Shown: positions 15,679-24,282, counted from the stretch's first letter. The stretch: 31,238 bases of DNA from Bacillota bacterium (GCA_023435225.1 JAEYRX010000097.1:1-31238), one strand, 5' to 3'. A program made the numbers and translations. Notes: generated from the sequence alone by a model not told the origin.

Positions 15679-16470
15679 ATGCCGGGAAAGGTAATTGTAA
15701 TAACTTCAGGCAAGGGTGGAGTCGGGAAAACTACTACCTGTGCTAATATAGGAGCTGGATTAGCCAGCCGGGGACGAAAAACGGTTTTAATAGATGCCGA
15801 TATCGGACTTCGTAACCTTGATGTAGTTATGGGATTAGAAAACCGGATCGTTTTTGATCTGGTAAATGTAGTGGAAAAAAACTGTAAGATTCGACAAGCT
15901 TTAATTAAGGATAAAAGATTTGAAAATCTTTTTCTATTACCGGCTGCCCAAACCAAAGAGAAAGATGCCGTAAAACCGGAACAGATGGTTGAGTTATGTG
16001 ATGAATTACGCAAAGAATATGATTATATATTAATTGATTGCCCTGCCGGTATTGAACAAGGTTTTAAGAATGCAATCGCCGGCGCTGATCAAGCCATCAT
16101 AGTTACAACACCTGATGTTTCAGCCGTAAGGGATGCTGACCGGATTATTGGATTATTACAGGCCAGAGAGATATCCGAACCTCGTTTAATTATTAATAGG
16201 GTCCGTCCGGAGATGGTCCGGAAGGGCGATATGATGGATATTAGCGACGTTAATGATATTTTAGCGATTAGCCTGTTGGGTATTGTTCCTGATGATGAAA
16301 GTATTATTATTTCCACTAATCGTGGCGAACCGGCGGTAATGGATTCGGGTTCCAGAGCCGGAGAAGCATTCCGCAATATTGTATCCCGGATTGAAGGGAA
16401 AGAAGTCCCATTTATGTCAATGGATGATCCCGGTTTTATGGATAAACTTCGTCGATTCATTAAGATGTAA
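15679..16470 (+). CDS. minD: Septum-site-determining ATPase MinD
   Basis: The 263-residue P-loop ATPase binds the membrane when loaded with ATP and carries MinC. It has the deviant Walker A SGKGGVGKTT (residues 10-19, with signature Lys12 and Lys17), DADIGLRNLDVVMGLENR, Walker B-like YILIDCPAGIEQGF and a C-terminal amphipathic membrane helix (FMDKLRRFIKM). GGGAGG lies ahead of the ATG. Its usual partner gene minE does not follow directly: a palindromic element and a heptad tract occupy 16498-16634. Confidence 0.96.
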   Translation: MPGKVIVITSGKGGVGKTTTCANIGAGLASRGRKTVLIDADIGLRNLDVVMGLENRIVFDLVNVVEKNCKIRQALIKDKRFENLFLLPAAQTKEKDAVKPEQMVELCDELRKEYDYILIDCPAGIEQGFKNAIAGADQAIIVTTPDVSAVRDADRIIGLLQAREISEPRLIINRVRPEMVRKGDMMDISDVNDILAISLLGIVPDDESIIISTNRGEPAVMDSGSRAGEAFRNIVSRIEGKEVPFMSMDDPGFMDKLRRFIKM

Positions 16471-16497
16471 TAATTAGTACATTGGTTATTAGTTACT

Positions 16498-16590
16498 ATA
16501 TAAGTTGAATTAAATTTCTTATATACATTATGTCCCTAAAGCCGGCCATAATGGAATGATTAATGAATTTAATTCAACTTATTACAGCTG
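16498..16590. repeat. Palindromic element between minD and minE
   Basis: Perfect 16-bp arms lie at 16501-16516 and 16566-16581. The inner stem CATTATG/CATAATG (16526-16532/16547-16553) encloses the conserved loop core CCCTAAAGCCGGC. The right end is TTACAGCTGTAA. Compared with the 2206 copy, a C-G pair has become T-A in the stem. Confidence 0.85.
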
Positions 16591-16599
16591 TAAGTCTAT

Positions 16600-16634
16600 A
16601 ATTGTCAATTGGTAATTCTCAATTGTCAATTAAA
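16600..16634. repeat. Heptad repeat upstream of minE, 5 units
   Basis: AATTGTC, AATTGGT, AATTCTC, AATTGTC and AATTAAA lie in unbroken 7-base register directly after the palindromic element. Confidence 0.7.
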
Positions 16635-16675
16635 AATTTAATTGGAAATTAAATTTTTAACGTGAGGGATTAAAT

Positions 16676-16930
16676 ATGGATCTCATCAGTAAGCTTTTTA
16701 AAGATGATACTTCAAGTAAAGATATGGCTGTTGAAAGGTTACGACTGGTTTTGGTCCACGACCGGGCCGGAGTATCTCCCGGCCTGATGGAAGCCTTAAA
16801 AGAGGATCTGATCCAAGTAATCTCAAAGTATATGGATATTGACGAGGATTCAATGGAGGTGTCTTTAAACTCCAATGAACTCTCTGCAGCTTTGGTTGCC
16901 AGTATTCCCGTAAAAAGAATTAGACGATAA
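16676..16930 (+). CDS. minE: Cell division topological specificity factor MinE
   Basis: The 84-residue protein has the MinE layout: an N-terminal membrane-targeting segment (MDLISKLF), the MinD-contact helix/strand region (SKDMAVERLRLVLVHDRAG) and a C-terminal topological specificity domain (MEALKEDLIQVISKYMDID, then MEVSLN and ALVASIPVKRIRR). It stimulates MinD ATPase and releases MinCD from midcell. The upstream GTGAGGGA gives a fair ribosome site. It is separated from minD by about 205 nt of repeats but keeps strand and order. Confidence 0.93.
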   Translation: MDLISKLFKDDTSSKDMAVERLRLVLVHDRAGVSPGLMEALKEDLIQVISKYMDIDEDSMEVSLNSNELSAALVASIPVKRIRR

Positions 16931-16949
16931 GTAACAACTAAGATTCTTT

Positions 16950-17040
16950 GCTATATAGTCGTCCACGCCGGATTACGCTGCGCACCTGAAAGTATGAAAA
17001 TAAAGCTGGGTGGACGCCGAACGTCGATAGCATTTTCATA
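16950..17040 (+). other. Pseudoknot-like fold between minE and rodA
   Basis: Two helices interlock. GCTAT-x5-CGTCCAC (16950-16966) pairs with GTGGACG-x10-ATAGC (17010-17031), while TATGAAAAT (16993-17001), inside that loop, pairs perfectly with ATTTTCATA (17032-17040), outside it. This is H-type pseudoknot topology, about 50 nt ahead of the rodA start. I do not recognise a known riboswitch. It may equally be a compact repeat element. Confidence 0.5.
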
Positions 17041-17092
17041 TTAGAACGAAAGCTGGTTTAAGCTGCTAAATGATGGTAAGGGAGGTTTGGAG

Positions 17093-18220
17093 TTGGATCG
17101 CCGACATTTAAAAAACATTGATTTTTCTTTATTAGTTGTGGTTGGGCTATTGATTTCTTTAGGTTTGATAATGATATACAGCGCAACTCATGCTAATATC
17201 GCCTTAAACCAAGGGGATCCATACTCATTTGTAAAGAAACAATCAATAGCAGTAGTTATTGGCGCTATTGGATTTGTGTTATTATTATTCTTTGATTACC
17301 GGGTTTCTGACCGGATGGCTCAGCTATTATACGTATTAAATATAATAATGCTGGTTTTAGTAATTATCCCGGGAGTTGGAACTTTTAAAAATGGCGCCCG
17401 GAGTTGGTTATTCGGAATGCAACCTTCGGAATTGGCAAAAGTAATAATGATTATTACTTTTGGTAAATATTTGGCAGAGAAGGAGAGCTTAAGCTCTTTT
17501 TATAATTTTATTTGGCCGTTTATTCATGTTGGAGTGCCTTTGGCTTTAATATTACTCCAACCTGATCTGGGAACTGCCTTGGTTTTTATCTTCATTACTT
17601 TGATTATGATGTATACGGCCGGCGCACCGGGATGGAAATTATCGTTATTGGTACTTATAGGAATCATCGGTATATCCGGAATGTTTTTAAGTCATCGTTT
17701 TTTTCATACATCGCTCCCGATTAAAGAGTACCAGATTCATAGGTTGACTAGTTTTATTGATCCGGAACGCGATCCCCAAGGGAGTGGCTGGAATGTACGG
17801 CAAGCGGTAATTGCGGTAGGTTCGGGCCAGTTTTTCGGCAAAGGATTATTTAGAGGAACTCAAGGGCGATTGGGATATTTGCCGGAGAACCATACTGATT
17901 TCATATTTGCAGTTTTATGTGAGGAATTAGGGTTTGTAGGTGGATTTGGGATTTTGTTCCTCTTTTTTACACTTATTTGGAGAGGCGTTAGAATTGCCTA
18001 TCAAGCCAGGGACAAAACCGGTACTTTAATTGCGATTGGAATTGTTTCAATGTTATTATTCCATGTATTAGAAAACGTTGGAATGAATATTGGGATTATG
18101 CCTATTACCGGTATTCCGTTGCCTTTTATAACTTCCGGTGGTAGTTCAATGATAGCCAACCTGGTGGCGGTGGGCCTATTAACAAATATCTGGGCTAGAA
18201 GGCAGAAGATAATGTTTTAA
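17093..18220 (+). CDS. rodA: Rod-shape peptidoglycan polymerase RodA (SEDS family)
   Basis: The 375-residue polytopic membrane protein has about ten membrane segments and SEDS motifs: GLIMIYSATHANIAL, NGARSWLFGMQPSELAKVIMI, LLQPDLGTALVF, GSGQFFGKGLFRGTQG, YLPENHTDFIFAVLCEELGFVGG and GIPLPFITSGGSSM. RodA polymerises glycan strands from lipid II in complex with PBP2 (the mrdA product here). I prefer the TTG at 17093 over the TTG at 17087 because AGGGAGG (17079-17085) is then 7 nt away rather than 1. The Nudix gene follows after 22 nt on the same strand. Confidence 0.95.
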   Translation: MDRRHLKNIDFSLLVVVGLLISLGLIMIYSATHANIALNQGDPYSFVKKQSIAVVIGAIGFVLLLFFDYRVSDRMAQLLYVLNIIMLVLVIIPGVGTFKNGARSWLFGMQPSELAKVIMIITFGKYLAEKESLSSFYNFIWPFIHVGVPLALILLQPDLGTALVFIFITLIMMYTAGAPGWKLSLLVLIGIIGISGMFLSHRFFHTSLPIKEYQIHRLTSFIDPERDPQGSGWNVRQAVIAVGSGQFFGKGLFRGTQGRLGYLPENHTDFIFAVLCEELGFVGGFGILFLFFTLIWRGVRIAYQARDKTGTLIAIGIVSMLLFHVLENVGMNIGIMPITGIPLPFITSGGSSMIANLVAVGLLTNIWARRQKIMF

Positions 18221-18242
18221 GTCAAACAAACGGAGTGTACCT

Positions 18243-18653
18243 ATGGATCTTCCGATTGAGTCCCGAGCTGGTGGTATTGTTTTTCAAAAAAAAGGGGAAA
18301 CCATTGAATACCTTCTGGTAACTAGTAATTCCAACAAAAATAAATGGATTTTTCCGGCCGGTCATATTGAAAGAGGGGAAACAGCTGAAGAGGCGGCATT
18401 AAGGGAAGTAATTGAAGAAGCCGGAGTTGAAGCCCAAATTACTGCCGATCTTGGTAAATTCCAATATTATTGGTATCGGGACAATCGCAAAATTATAATA
18501 GAAACCCAACTTTTCTTAATGGAGTACCAGAAGACCCTAATAACCAATCCGGAAGGAAGACAGGTTGCTTTCTATAGTTTTGAACAAATACTCAATTTAA
18601 ATACTTGGGAAGAGTCCAAAGAATTTCTAAAAAAAGCTCATAGTTTAAGTTAA
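18243..18653 (+). CDS. Nudix hydrolase
   Basis: The 136-residue protein carries a complete Nudix box at residues 40-62 (G40-x5-E46-x7-R54-E55-V-x-E58-E59-x-G61-V), the metal site for hydrolysing nucleoside diphosphates linked to another moiety. The start RAGGIVFQKKGETIEYLLVTSNSN resembles the diadenosine-polyphosphate/MutT-like subgroup, but substrate cannot be fixed. GGAG lies shortly before the ATG at 18243. It probably shares the rodA transcript and ends only 22 nt from the convergent minus-strand gene; no terminator is visible in that gap. Confidence 0.88.
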   Translation: MDLPIESRAGGIVFQKKGETIEYLLVTSNSNKNKWIFPAGHIERGETAEEAALREVIEEAGVEAQITADLGKFQYYWYRDNRKIIIETQLFLMEYQKTLITNPEGRQVAFYSFEQILNLNTWEESKEFLKKAHSLS

Positions 18654-18675
18654 ACCTCGATCCTCTCTTTACAAC

Positions 18676-19737
18676 TTACTTAGGCCATTTGTTTTTGGGG
18701 ATATTTAAATAAATCTCTTCTTTACTGTGATAACCATCTTTAATAATAATATCCATGTTATCTTTATCAACCGGAATCGGATTAATAATCTCCGAAGGTA
18801 TAAAATGTTTCCCGTTAAAAATCGGCGCATGATTGAATTTTATCTCTTTCTCGGCACTAAGCATCATGGCAATATCTGCCGCCCGGTAAGCAAGCTTCTT
18901 GATTGGTTTATAAACAGTCATTAATTGGGTTCCTTCGACAATCCGCTGACATCCAGAGAGGTCGGCATCATGACCAACTACTAAAATCCTTCCGGCTAAG
19001 CGCCATTCGGATAAAACTTCAATTACGGCGCTGGCAAGACTATCATTGGCCGCTATTACGGCATCAAACTTTTTACCTTGTCCAAGAAGAGTTTGGGTAT
19101 ATTGATAAGCATCCTCCGGCCGCCAATCCTCAGTCCAAGCTTCAAATATTATCTTAATTTTCCCTTCTTTGATATAATTATTTAAAATGTTTTTATAGCC
19201 CTGGTTGAACATGTAACAATTATTATCAGTAGGCGCTCCATTAATTATTACATAATTTCCGGTCGGAACTTTATTGACCAGGTATTCCGCCATATACTCG
19301 CCAACCTTAATGTTATCAAAAGAAATGTATAGATCAAGATTAGCATTACGTATCAATCGATCATATGAAATTACTTTGACTCCGGCTTTTTTGGCTAATT
19401 GGGCCGCTGATGCGGCTTGATTTAAGTCATGGGGAACAATCACCAAAACGTCTATTTTTTGGCTTAACATATATTCTACCTGTTGATATTGTTCTTGTTG
19501 ATTGTTGTTGGCGTTTTGAATTATTAATTCTCCACCCAACTGTTTAACCCGTTCGGCAAAATAATCGCGGTCACGCCGCCATCTTTCTTCTTGGAGAGTG
19601 GCAATAGCCAACCCGATTTTAATCGGCTTTACCTCTGAATTATTTACTTTGATAATTTTCCGCCACCAATTACAACCGGAGATAGTTAAACCAAGTAAAA
19701 TAACAAATATAAATAAAATGATTGGTTTTCGTCTCAT
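18676..19737 (-). CDS. Sugar-binding lipoprotein (XylF/RbsB-like)
   Basis: The 353-residue protein is a periplasmic-binding-protein type 1 fold for sugars. It starts with a lipoprotein signal peptide (hydrophobic residues 6-18, lipobox ending TISGC, Cys22). Family text includes IGLAIATLQEERWRRDRDYF, DVLVIVPHDLNQAASAAQLAKKAGVKVISYDRLI, YISFDNIKVGEYMAEYLV and FDAVIAANDSLASAVIEVL, closest in style to xylose-binding XylF. Its ATG overlaps the stop of the response regulator gene by 4 nt, so it is translated with that signalling operon rather than with a transporter. It may act as an accessory sensor or deliver sugar to a distant importer; the ligand is unknown. Confidence 0.88.
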   Translation of the reverse strand: MRRKPIILFIFVILLGLTISGCNWWRKIIKVNNSEVKPIKIGLAIATLQEERWRRDRDYFAERVKQLGGELIIQNANNNQQEQYQQVEYMLSQKIDVLVIVPHDLNQAASAAQLAKKAGVKVISYDRLIRNANLDLYISFDNIKVGEYMAEYLVNKVPTGNYVIINGAPTDNNCYMFNQGYKNILNNYIKEGKIKIIFEAWTEDWRPEDAYQYTQTLLGQGKKFDAVIAANDSLASAVIEVLSEWRLAGRILVVGHDADLSGCQRIVEGTQLMTVYKPIKKLAYRAADIAMMLSAEKEIKFNHAPIFNGKHFIPSEIINPIPVDKDNMDIIIKDGYHSKEEIYLNIPKNKWPK

Positions 19738-21338
19738 TTTTGAGCATCAGCTCCTTTTAGACGGGCTTGTTCGTCCCGATACTCGCTGGGTGTCATCTCA
19801 TAATATTTCCGAAAAATACGGCTAAAATAGTTGGGGTCATTATAACCTACTGAAAAGCAACATTCTTTAACTGAAAGCCCTTGGGCCAAAAGTATTACCG
19901 CCTTCTCCATTCGGAGCCTGGTTAAATACTCACTAAAGCTAATACCAAGTTCTTCACGAAATAAACGGCTAAAATAAAATGGGCTTATACCAACTGAATG
20001 AGATAAGTCTTCCAAATTTAATTGTTCGGCATATTGTTGATCAATAATCGCTTTTGCTTGCCTAATAATAGTCTTAACTTGATTGCTTCTTCCATCTTTG
20101 ACTGCCAGGGCCAAAGCAGTTAATTTATCGGCAATTTCACTACAAATTTTAATTGGATCATTATTTTCATTGAATAAGGATAATACTTGTTCAAAACTGG
20201 GATAAATATTAGATTGTTTTGAGTTCTCCCGGCCGATTCGGTAAGCGGCAATTAAAAATTCCAATAGATAAAAAAAGAAACGGTCTTTTTGAGTGGCAAG
20301 ATTAATATATTTTGAGAAAACTTGTTGTGTTAAAGATTTTACTTTTGAATCATTACCAAACCGGATCGCATCTAAAATATCTTGCATCTCCCGGTGAAAG
20401 TCAGTCTCCCAGTTTTCTTCCGTAAGTTGTTTGATCTCGTCAAAGTGACAAATTTGACCAGAAACCGGGTAATTTAATGCTTGAACTGCTTCTTGGTAAG
20501 AGCGCCTTAACTCAGCGCCCCAGGAGTATATCCGGCCAATACCGATATTAATATCGGCTTCACTTCTTAAGTTCCGAAGATGAGTCAGGATTTTCGCGGC
20601 AATATCTTTTTGATTGGGATTATTGGCTAATTCGGGACTTAATGGAATAAAGACGGCAAAAGGGTTGGTTTTTAAAGGGCCCGCTAAACAAGGTAAAACA
20701 TGTTTAATCTCTTCTGTTACTTCAGCTATTTTTTGGCGTTGTAAATAAGCCAGTTCCATGACATTTTCAATAGGAGCTCCGGTCTTATCATGATAAGAAA
20801 TAGCTAAAAAGAAACCAGAACCGAAGTTTAAAGCTAACAATTCCTGGTATTCCCCTATAGCGGCTTCATCAATTCCATTAATTAATTCAAACATAAATTC
20901 ATTTTCAATTAGAGGTAAAAGTTTCTTATAGCGTTCTCTTAAGGCTAATTCTTCCTGCCGTAACTCCCTGATTTTCATCAATTGGGATTTTACTTTGTTT
21001 ATAAGTTCCAACAAGCGGGTTTTATTTATTGGTTTGACTAAATAATCATAGACATTTAACCGGATTGCTTCTTGAGCGTAGGAAAAATTCTCATAAGCCG
21101 ATAAAATCACCAAAATAGCTTGAGAATCCAAACGGCGTATTTCGGTTAATGCCTCTAACCCGTTAATCCCAGGCATTTTAAGGTCCATCATTACTAATTC
21201 CGGGCGGAAAAGTTCAGCTTTTTCGATAGCTTCCCGTCCGGTCCGGGCGGTTTCAACTTGAAGATCGGGTTCCTGAGCTAAAATATGGCAGATCGAATCC
21301 AGCATAATTTGTTCATCATCTACCACCAATATCTTCAT
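19734..21338 (-). CDS. YesN-type response regulator (receiver plus AraC DNA-binding domain)
   Basis: The 534-residue protein has an N-terminal receiver domain (residues 1-120) with acidic pocket Asp7/Asp8, phospho-acceptor Asp52, Ser80 and Lys102. A long middle region of about 300 residues follows, then a C-terminal AraC double helix-turn-helix (QLNLEDLSHSVGISPFYFSR, then LRMEKAVILLAQG and YNDPNYFSRIFRKYYEMTPSEYR). It is the expected output of the kinase encoded just upstream and probably activates sugar-uptake genes. The ATG at 21338 (minus strand) is chosen: it lies 6 nt after a run of G that would also abut the in-frame TTG at 21344. The upstream intercistronic gap is filled by heptad repeats. 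Confidence 0.92.
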   Translation of the reverse strand: MKILVVDDEQIMLDSICHILAQEPDLQVETARTGREAIEKAELFRPELVMMDLKMPGINGLEALTEIRRLDSQAILVILSAYENFSYAQEAIRLNVYDYLVKPINKTRLLELINKVKSQLMKIRELRQEELALRERYKKLLPLIENEFMFELINGIDEAAIGEYQELLALNFGSGFFLAISYHDKTGAPIENVMELAYLQRQKIAEVTEEIKHVLPCLAGPLKTNPFAVFIPLSPELANNPNQKDIAAKILTHLRNLRSEADINIGIGRIYSWGAELRRSYQEAVQALNYPVSGQICHFDEIKQLTEENWETDFHREMQDILDAIRFGNDSKVKSLTQQVFSKYINLATQKDRFFFYLLEFLIAAYRIGRENSKQSNIYPSFEQVLSLFNENNDPIKICSEIADKLTALALAVKDGRSNQVKTIIRQAKAIIDQQYAEQLNLEDLSHSVGISPFYFSRLFREELGISFSEYLTRLRMEKAVILLAQGLSVKECCFSVGYNDPNYFSRIFRKYYEMTPSEYRDEQARLKGADAQK

Positions 21339-21359
21339 AAGCAACCCCCCCCTTAATAT

Positions 21360-21474
21360 AATTGAGAATTGACAATTGATAAATAAAAATCAGATTCATT
21401 GTTGCTTCTGACTTCTGACTTCTGACTTCTGACTCCTGGCTCCTGGCTCCTGGCTCCTGGCTCCTGGCTCCTGT
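21360..21474. repeat. Heptad repeat tracts between kinase and regulator genes
   Basis: Ten perfect-register heptamers at 21405-21474 on the plus strand read CTTCTGA four times, CTCCTGG five times and CTCCTGT once. A second tract at 21360-21380 is AATTGAG, AATTGAC, AATTGAT. The array starts 4 nt after the kinase stop codon (minus strand). Two separate heptad flavours in one 140-nt gap are the clearest example in this window. Confidence 0.9.
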
Positions 21475-21478
21475 ATAC

Positions 21479-22963
21479 TTAACTGTTATTTTTTTCTACC
21501 GGTAATCTTATCTCGATAGTAGTTCCTTGGTTAGGAACACTTTGAATGGTAAAAAGATCATCTTCACCAAAGAAGAGCCTGATTCGTTCCCTGACGTTTT
21601 GCAACCCTAGACCGGTAGTATGTCCGCTTATTTTTTCCCCTTTTTGTAAACGCAATAGAGTTTCATTATCAATTCCCAAACCGTTATCCGATACTTTAAT
21701 AATTATCCACTGATCAGTTTTATAAGCATTCACTTCGATCTTGCCGCCGCATTCAAGTTCTTCAACTCCATGGATGAGCGCGTTTTCAACAATAGGTTGC
21801 AGGGTTAAAAGCGGAATTTGATAGTGAGATATTTCCGGATCAATCCGGATGGAAAATTGAAAACGGTCATTTCCATAGCGGGTTTTCAGAATAAAAAAAT
21901 AAGTTTCCAAGTGATTTGTTTCTTCTTGAATGGAAACCGGAGTATCCAGTTTTCGTAAATTATACCTTAAGAGACTGGATACTTTATCAACAAATTCAGC
22001 TGTTTTGTCGGCTCCTTCCATTATGGCCAATTGAACTCCCGCATTTAGCATATTAAAGAGAAAATGAGGGTTAATCTGTGATTGTAGGGCGTGAAGTTCA
22101 GCTTCGCGCAATACATTTTTCATAGATAGATTTTGCAGCTCTTGTTCTTGAAGTCTGATCTCCAAATCTGATTTTCGCTTGATCTCATTAATCAACTTGG
22201 TAATACTGGAGACCATCTCATTAAAAGCACCGGTAACTACGGCAATTTCATCATTGGTAGATACACTAAGAGGCGCAAAGGAAAAATTGCCTTTAGAGAT
22301 CGCTTTAGCAGCTTCCACCAATTTCCGTAGCGGCTTAGTCAGATGAAAACTGGTCCAGACAGTGACTGCGATGCTGAAGACCAAAGCTCCGACTATTAAT
22401 AATAATCCTAATTGTTGAATGTAAATCAAGCGTTTGGAGATTAACAAATATTGACGGCTGTTTTCCTCCAATTGCCTGGTAATTAAACGATCAATAGCCC
22501 ATTTAATATTAGTATTGTAACGAACCACTTCGGTAAAAGCACGGTGGTACTCGGATGAGTCACGAGCCCGCTTAGCTTTTTCGGCTGTCTCTGCTTGCTT
22601 CAAAAAAGAGCGGGTCATATTCCGGATATTTTCCAGTAATAGATAATTATCTGAAGTTTCTTCAACTATGGATAGGTTTGCATACTCAGTATCGATCTCC
22701 TGGGTGTAAAGGTAATATTCCCGGAGCATATTAAAGTTTCGGGAAACCAAGTATTTTTCCAGATAAGTAACAGCGTTATCAATATTGGTACTAAAATCCT
22801 TTAATTTAATATTATTGGTTAATAAAGCATTGATTCGACTTAGTAATGATTGTTCATTATAATATGAAAAAATACTAACCATAGCGAAGATGGTAATCAT
22901 CGCCAGGAACGGATAGAGTAATTTACTCCTAATAGATTGAGGATTATCTTTAATTTTTCTCAT
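21479..22963 (-). CDS. YesM/LytS-type sensor histidine kinase
   Basis: The 494-residue membrane kinase has transmembrane segments at about residues 16-33 and 185-205 with an extracytoplasmic domain between them, then a HAMP linker (about 206-258), a coiled coil and a His_kinase domain of the YesM/LytS class with His300 in SQINPHFLFNMLNAG. The C-terminal ATPase has the N-box NALIHGVEE, DNGLGI and GLGLQNVRERI. It should phosphorylate the YesN-like regulator. The ATG at 22963 lies inside the 3' end of the binding-protein gene (14-nt overlap); no separate ribosome site is evident, suggesting translational coupling. The extracytoplasmic part probably contacts the membrane-anchored sugar-binding protein. 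Confidence 0.92.
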   Translation of the reverse strand: MRKIKDNPQSIRSKLLYPFLAMITIFAMVSIFSYYNEQSLLSRINALLTNNIKLKDFSTNIDNAVTYLEKYLVSRNFNMLREYYLYTQEIDTEYANLSIVEETSDNYLLLENIRNMTRSFLKQAETAEKAKRARDSSEYHRAFTEVVRYNTNIKWAIDRLITRQLEENSRQYLLISKRLIYIQQLGLLLIVGALVFSIAVTVWTSFHLTKPLRKLVEAAKAISKGNFSFAPLSVSTNDEIAVVTGAFNEMVSSITKLINEIKRKSDLEIRLQEQELQNLSMKNVLREAELHALQSQINPHFLFNMLNAGVQLAIMEGADKTAEFVDKVSSLLRYNLRKLDTPVSIQEETNHLETYFFILKTRYGNDRFQFSIRIDPEISHYQIPLLTLQPIVENALIHGVEELECGGKIEVNAYKTDQWIIIKVSDNGLGIDNETLLRLQKGEKISGHTTGLGLQNVRERIRLFFGEDDLFTIQSVPNQGTTIEIRLPVEKNNS

Positions 22964-23963
22964 GGCTATCAAATGAAGTGAGCATTGAACTATATGAGTT
23001 TAAATTTTTGTTATTAATCAAAAAAAGCGGCATATCATAGTTCTCTTGCTTAATTTTCCCTTCCTTTATCCTAATGAGAGTTGTAAGCCCTTGAGCTCCC
23101 AATTCGAAGGCATCATCGGCCAATACCCCCCATATTACTCCCCGTTTAATATAATTAGCGTTGTCTACGGTAAGGCCTCTTCCGATGATGGTCATATGAG
23201 TAACCCGATTTAAGTCAACCACTGACTTAGCTACTCCCAAAGTATCGCTGGCATTGGAACAAATAATCGCTTGTATTTCCGGATAATCAGTTAAAATTGT
23301 CTGGGTTTGCTCTTCAGCGCTAATACTGCTTCCTTTTGAGGTTAAGATCAGTTTTAATTTTAATCCCGGATAATCCTTGATCGCATCCTTAACCCCTTTT
23401 AAATAGCGTTGTTGATTAATGGAAGAAAAATCGGAACTTACCAAGACGGCAACTTGGATGTTACCGGAAACTGCTTTAGTTAAAGCCCGACCGGTTTTGT
23501 AGCCCAGATCATAGGTGTTAACTCCGACAAAAGAGATTTGCTTTGATTCTTTGATATTATTTGAGAGAGTGACCACCGGGATTTTTTTTTCGGTTGCTTC
23601 ATCAATTAACGCTTTAAAGGTCGGATCATTAGGTACTGAAATCAATATTCCATCGACACTGGATAAAATAGACATCTCCAAGAAACGTTCCAGTTCTTTG
23701 AGGTCTAAGAAACGGGGAACGTAATATTCTAAAGCCGTTTTTTCGGCTTTTGCAACTCTTAACGCTCCATTGTGCGCTTTTTCCCAATAACCTTCTTCAG
23801 TGGCTCTGGCGATCATTACAAAATGATAACGATAATTACGAAGATCTTGTGAATGATAAGCCAAATTGGTTTCCCGCCAAAGAAAATTTGTAGTATTATA
23901 GACCAAACCAATGGCAATGATGAAAAAGAAAATAATGATCGCAATGAACCAATTATATTTCAT
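22950..23963 (-). CDS. Membrane-anchored sugar-binding sensor protein (XylFII-like)
   Basis: The 337-residue protein has an N-terminal hydrophobic anchor (about residues 4-22, no lipobox) and a periplasmic-binding-protein type 1 domain: DGILISVPNDPTFKALIDEATEKKIPVVTLSNN, ISFVGVNTYDLGYKTGRAL, AVLVSSDFSSINQQRYLKGV and AIICSNASDTLGVAKSV. I start it at the ATG at 23963, preceded by CGAGGAC, rather than at the upstream in-frame start at 24131, which lacks a good ribosome site. In Clostridium beijerinckii the comparable XylFII binds xylose and joins the sensor domain of kinase LytS. The coupled kinase gene here supports the same role; the ligand is not known. Confidence 0.85.
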   Translation of the reverse strand: MKYNWFIAIIIFFFIIAIGLVYNTTNFLWRETNLAYHSQDLRNYRYHFVMIARATEEGYWEKAHNGALRVAKAEKTALEYYVPRFLDLKELERFLEMSILSSVDGILISVPNDPTFKALIDEATEKKIPVVTLSNNIKESKQISFVGVNTYDLGYKTGRALTKAVSGNIQVAVLVSSDFSSINQQRYLKGVKDAIKDYPGLKLKLILTSKGSSISAEEQTQTILTDYPEIQAIICSNASDTLGVAKSVVDLNRVTHMTIIGRGLTVDNANYIKRGVIWGVLADDAFELGAQGLTTLIRIKEGKIKQENYDMPLFLINNKNLNSYSSMLTSFDSHEKN

Positions 23964-24156
23964 TTTTATGTCCTCGAAAAAACTATAGTCTTTAATATAA
24001 ATTTTACTTAACTGTAAAAAATCCTTTTTTATATAAGGGAGTTTCACAATTACCATGATTAAAATTCGAATAAAACATATAACGAGTAACCTAAATATAA
24101 GCCTATCAATCTGTTTTATCCGATTGGTCAAATTTTTTTAGTTTTCCAACTCTTGT

Positions 24157-24185
24157 TTGTCTTTCAGATAACGAAATGGTATAAT
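24157..24185 (+). promoter_or_regulatory. Sigma-A-type promoter upstream of secA
   Basis: TTGTCT (24157-24162) and TATAAT (24180-24185) are exactly 17 nt apart. Transcription would start near 24192 and read through a heptad tract before the secA ATG at 24305. Confidence 0.65.
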
Positions 24186-24247
24186 ATTACGGAAAATTTC
24201 CATTGACACTTTTACGAATGGATTACGTTTAATGACTATGAAATATA

Positions 24248-24282
24248 AATTCTCAATTCGCAATTGTCAATCGCCAATTGCT
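24248..24282. repeat. Heptad repeat in the secA leader, 5 units
   Basis: AATTCTC, AATTCGC, AATTGTC, AATCGCC and AATTGCT run in unbroken register and end about 22 nt before the secA start, so the tract is probably transcribed. Confidence 0.7.

Noticed and set aside
16950..17040. Known riboswitch (c-di-GMP, c-di-AMP or preQ1)
   Set aside because: I could not match the conserved core sequences of these classes.
23964..24131. Upstream extension of the anchored sugar-binding protein
   Set aside because: No ribosome site; the ATG at 23963 has CGAGGAC and begins a proper membrane anchor.
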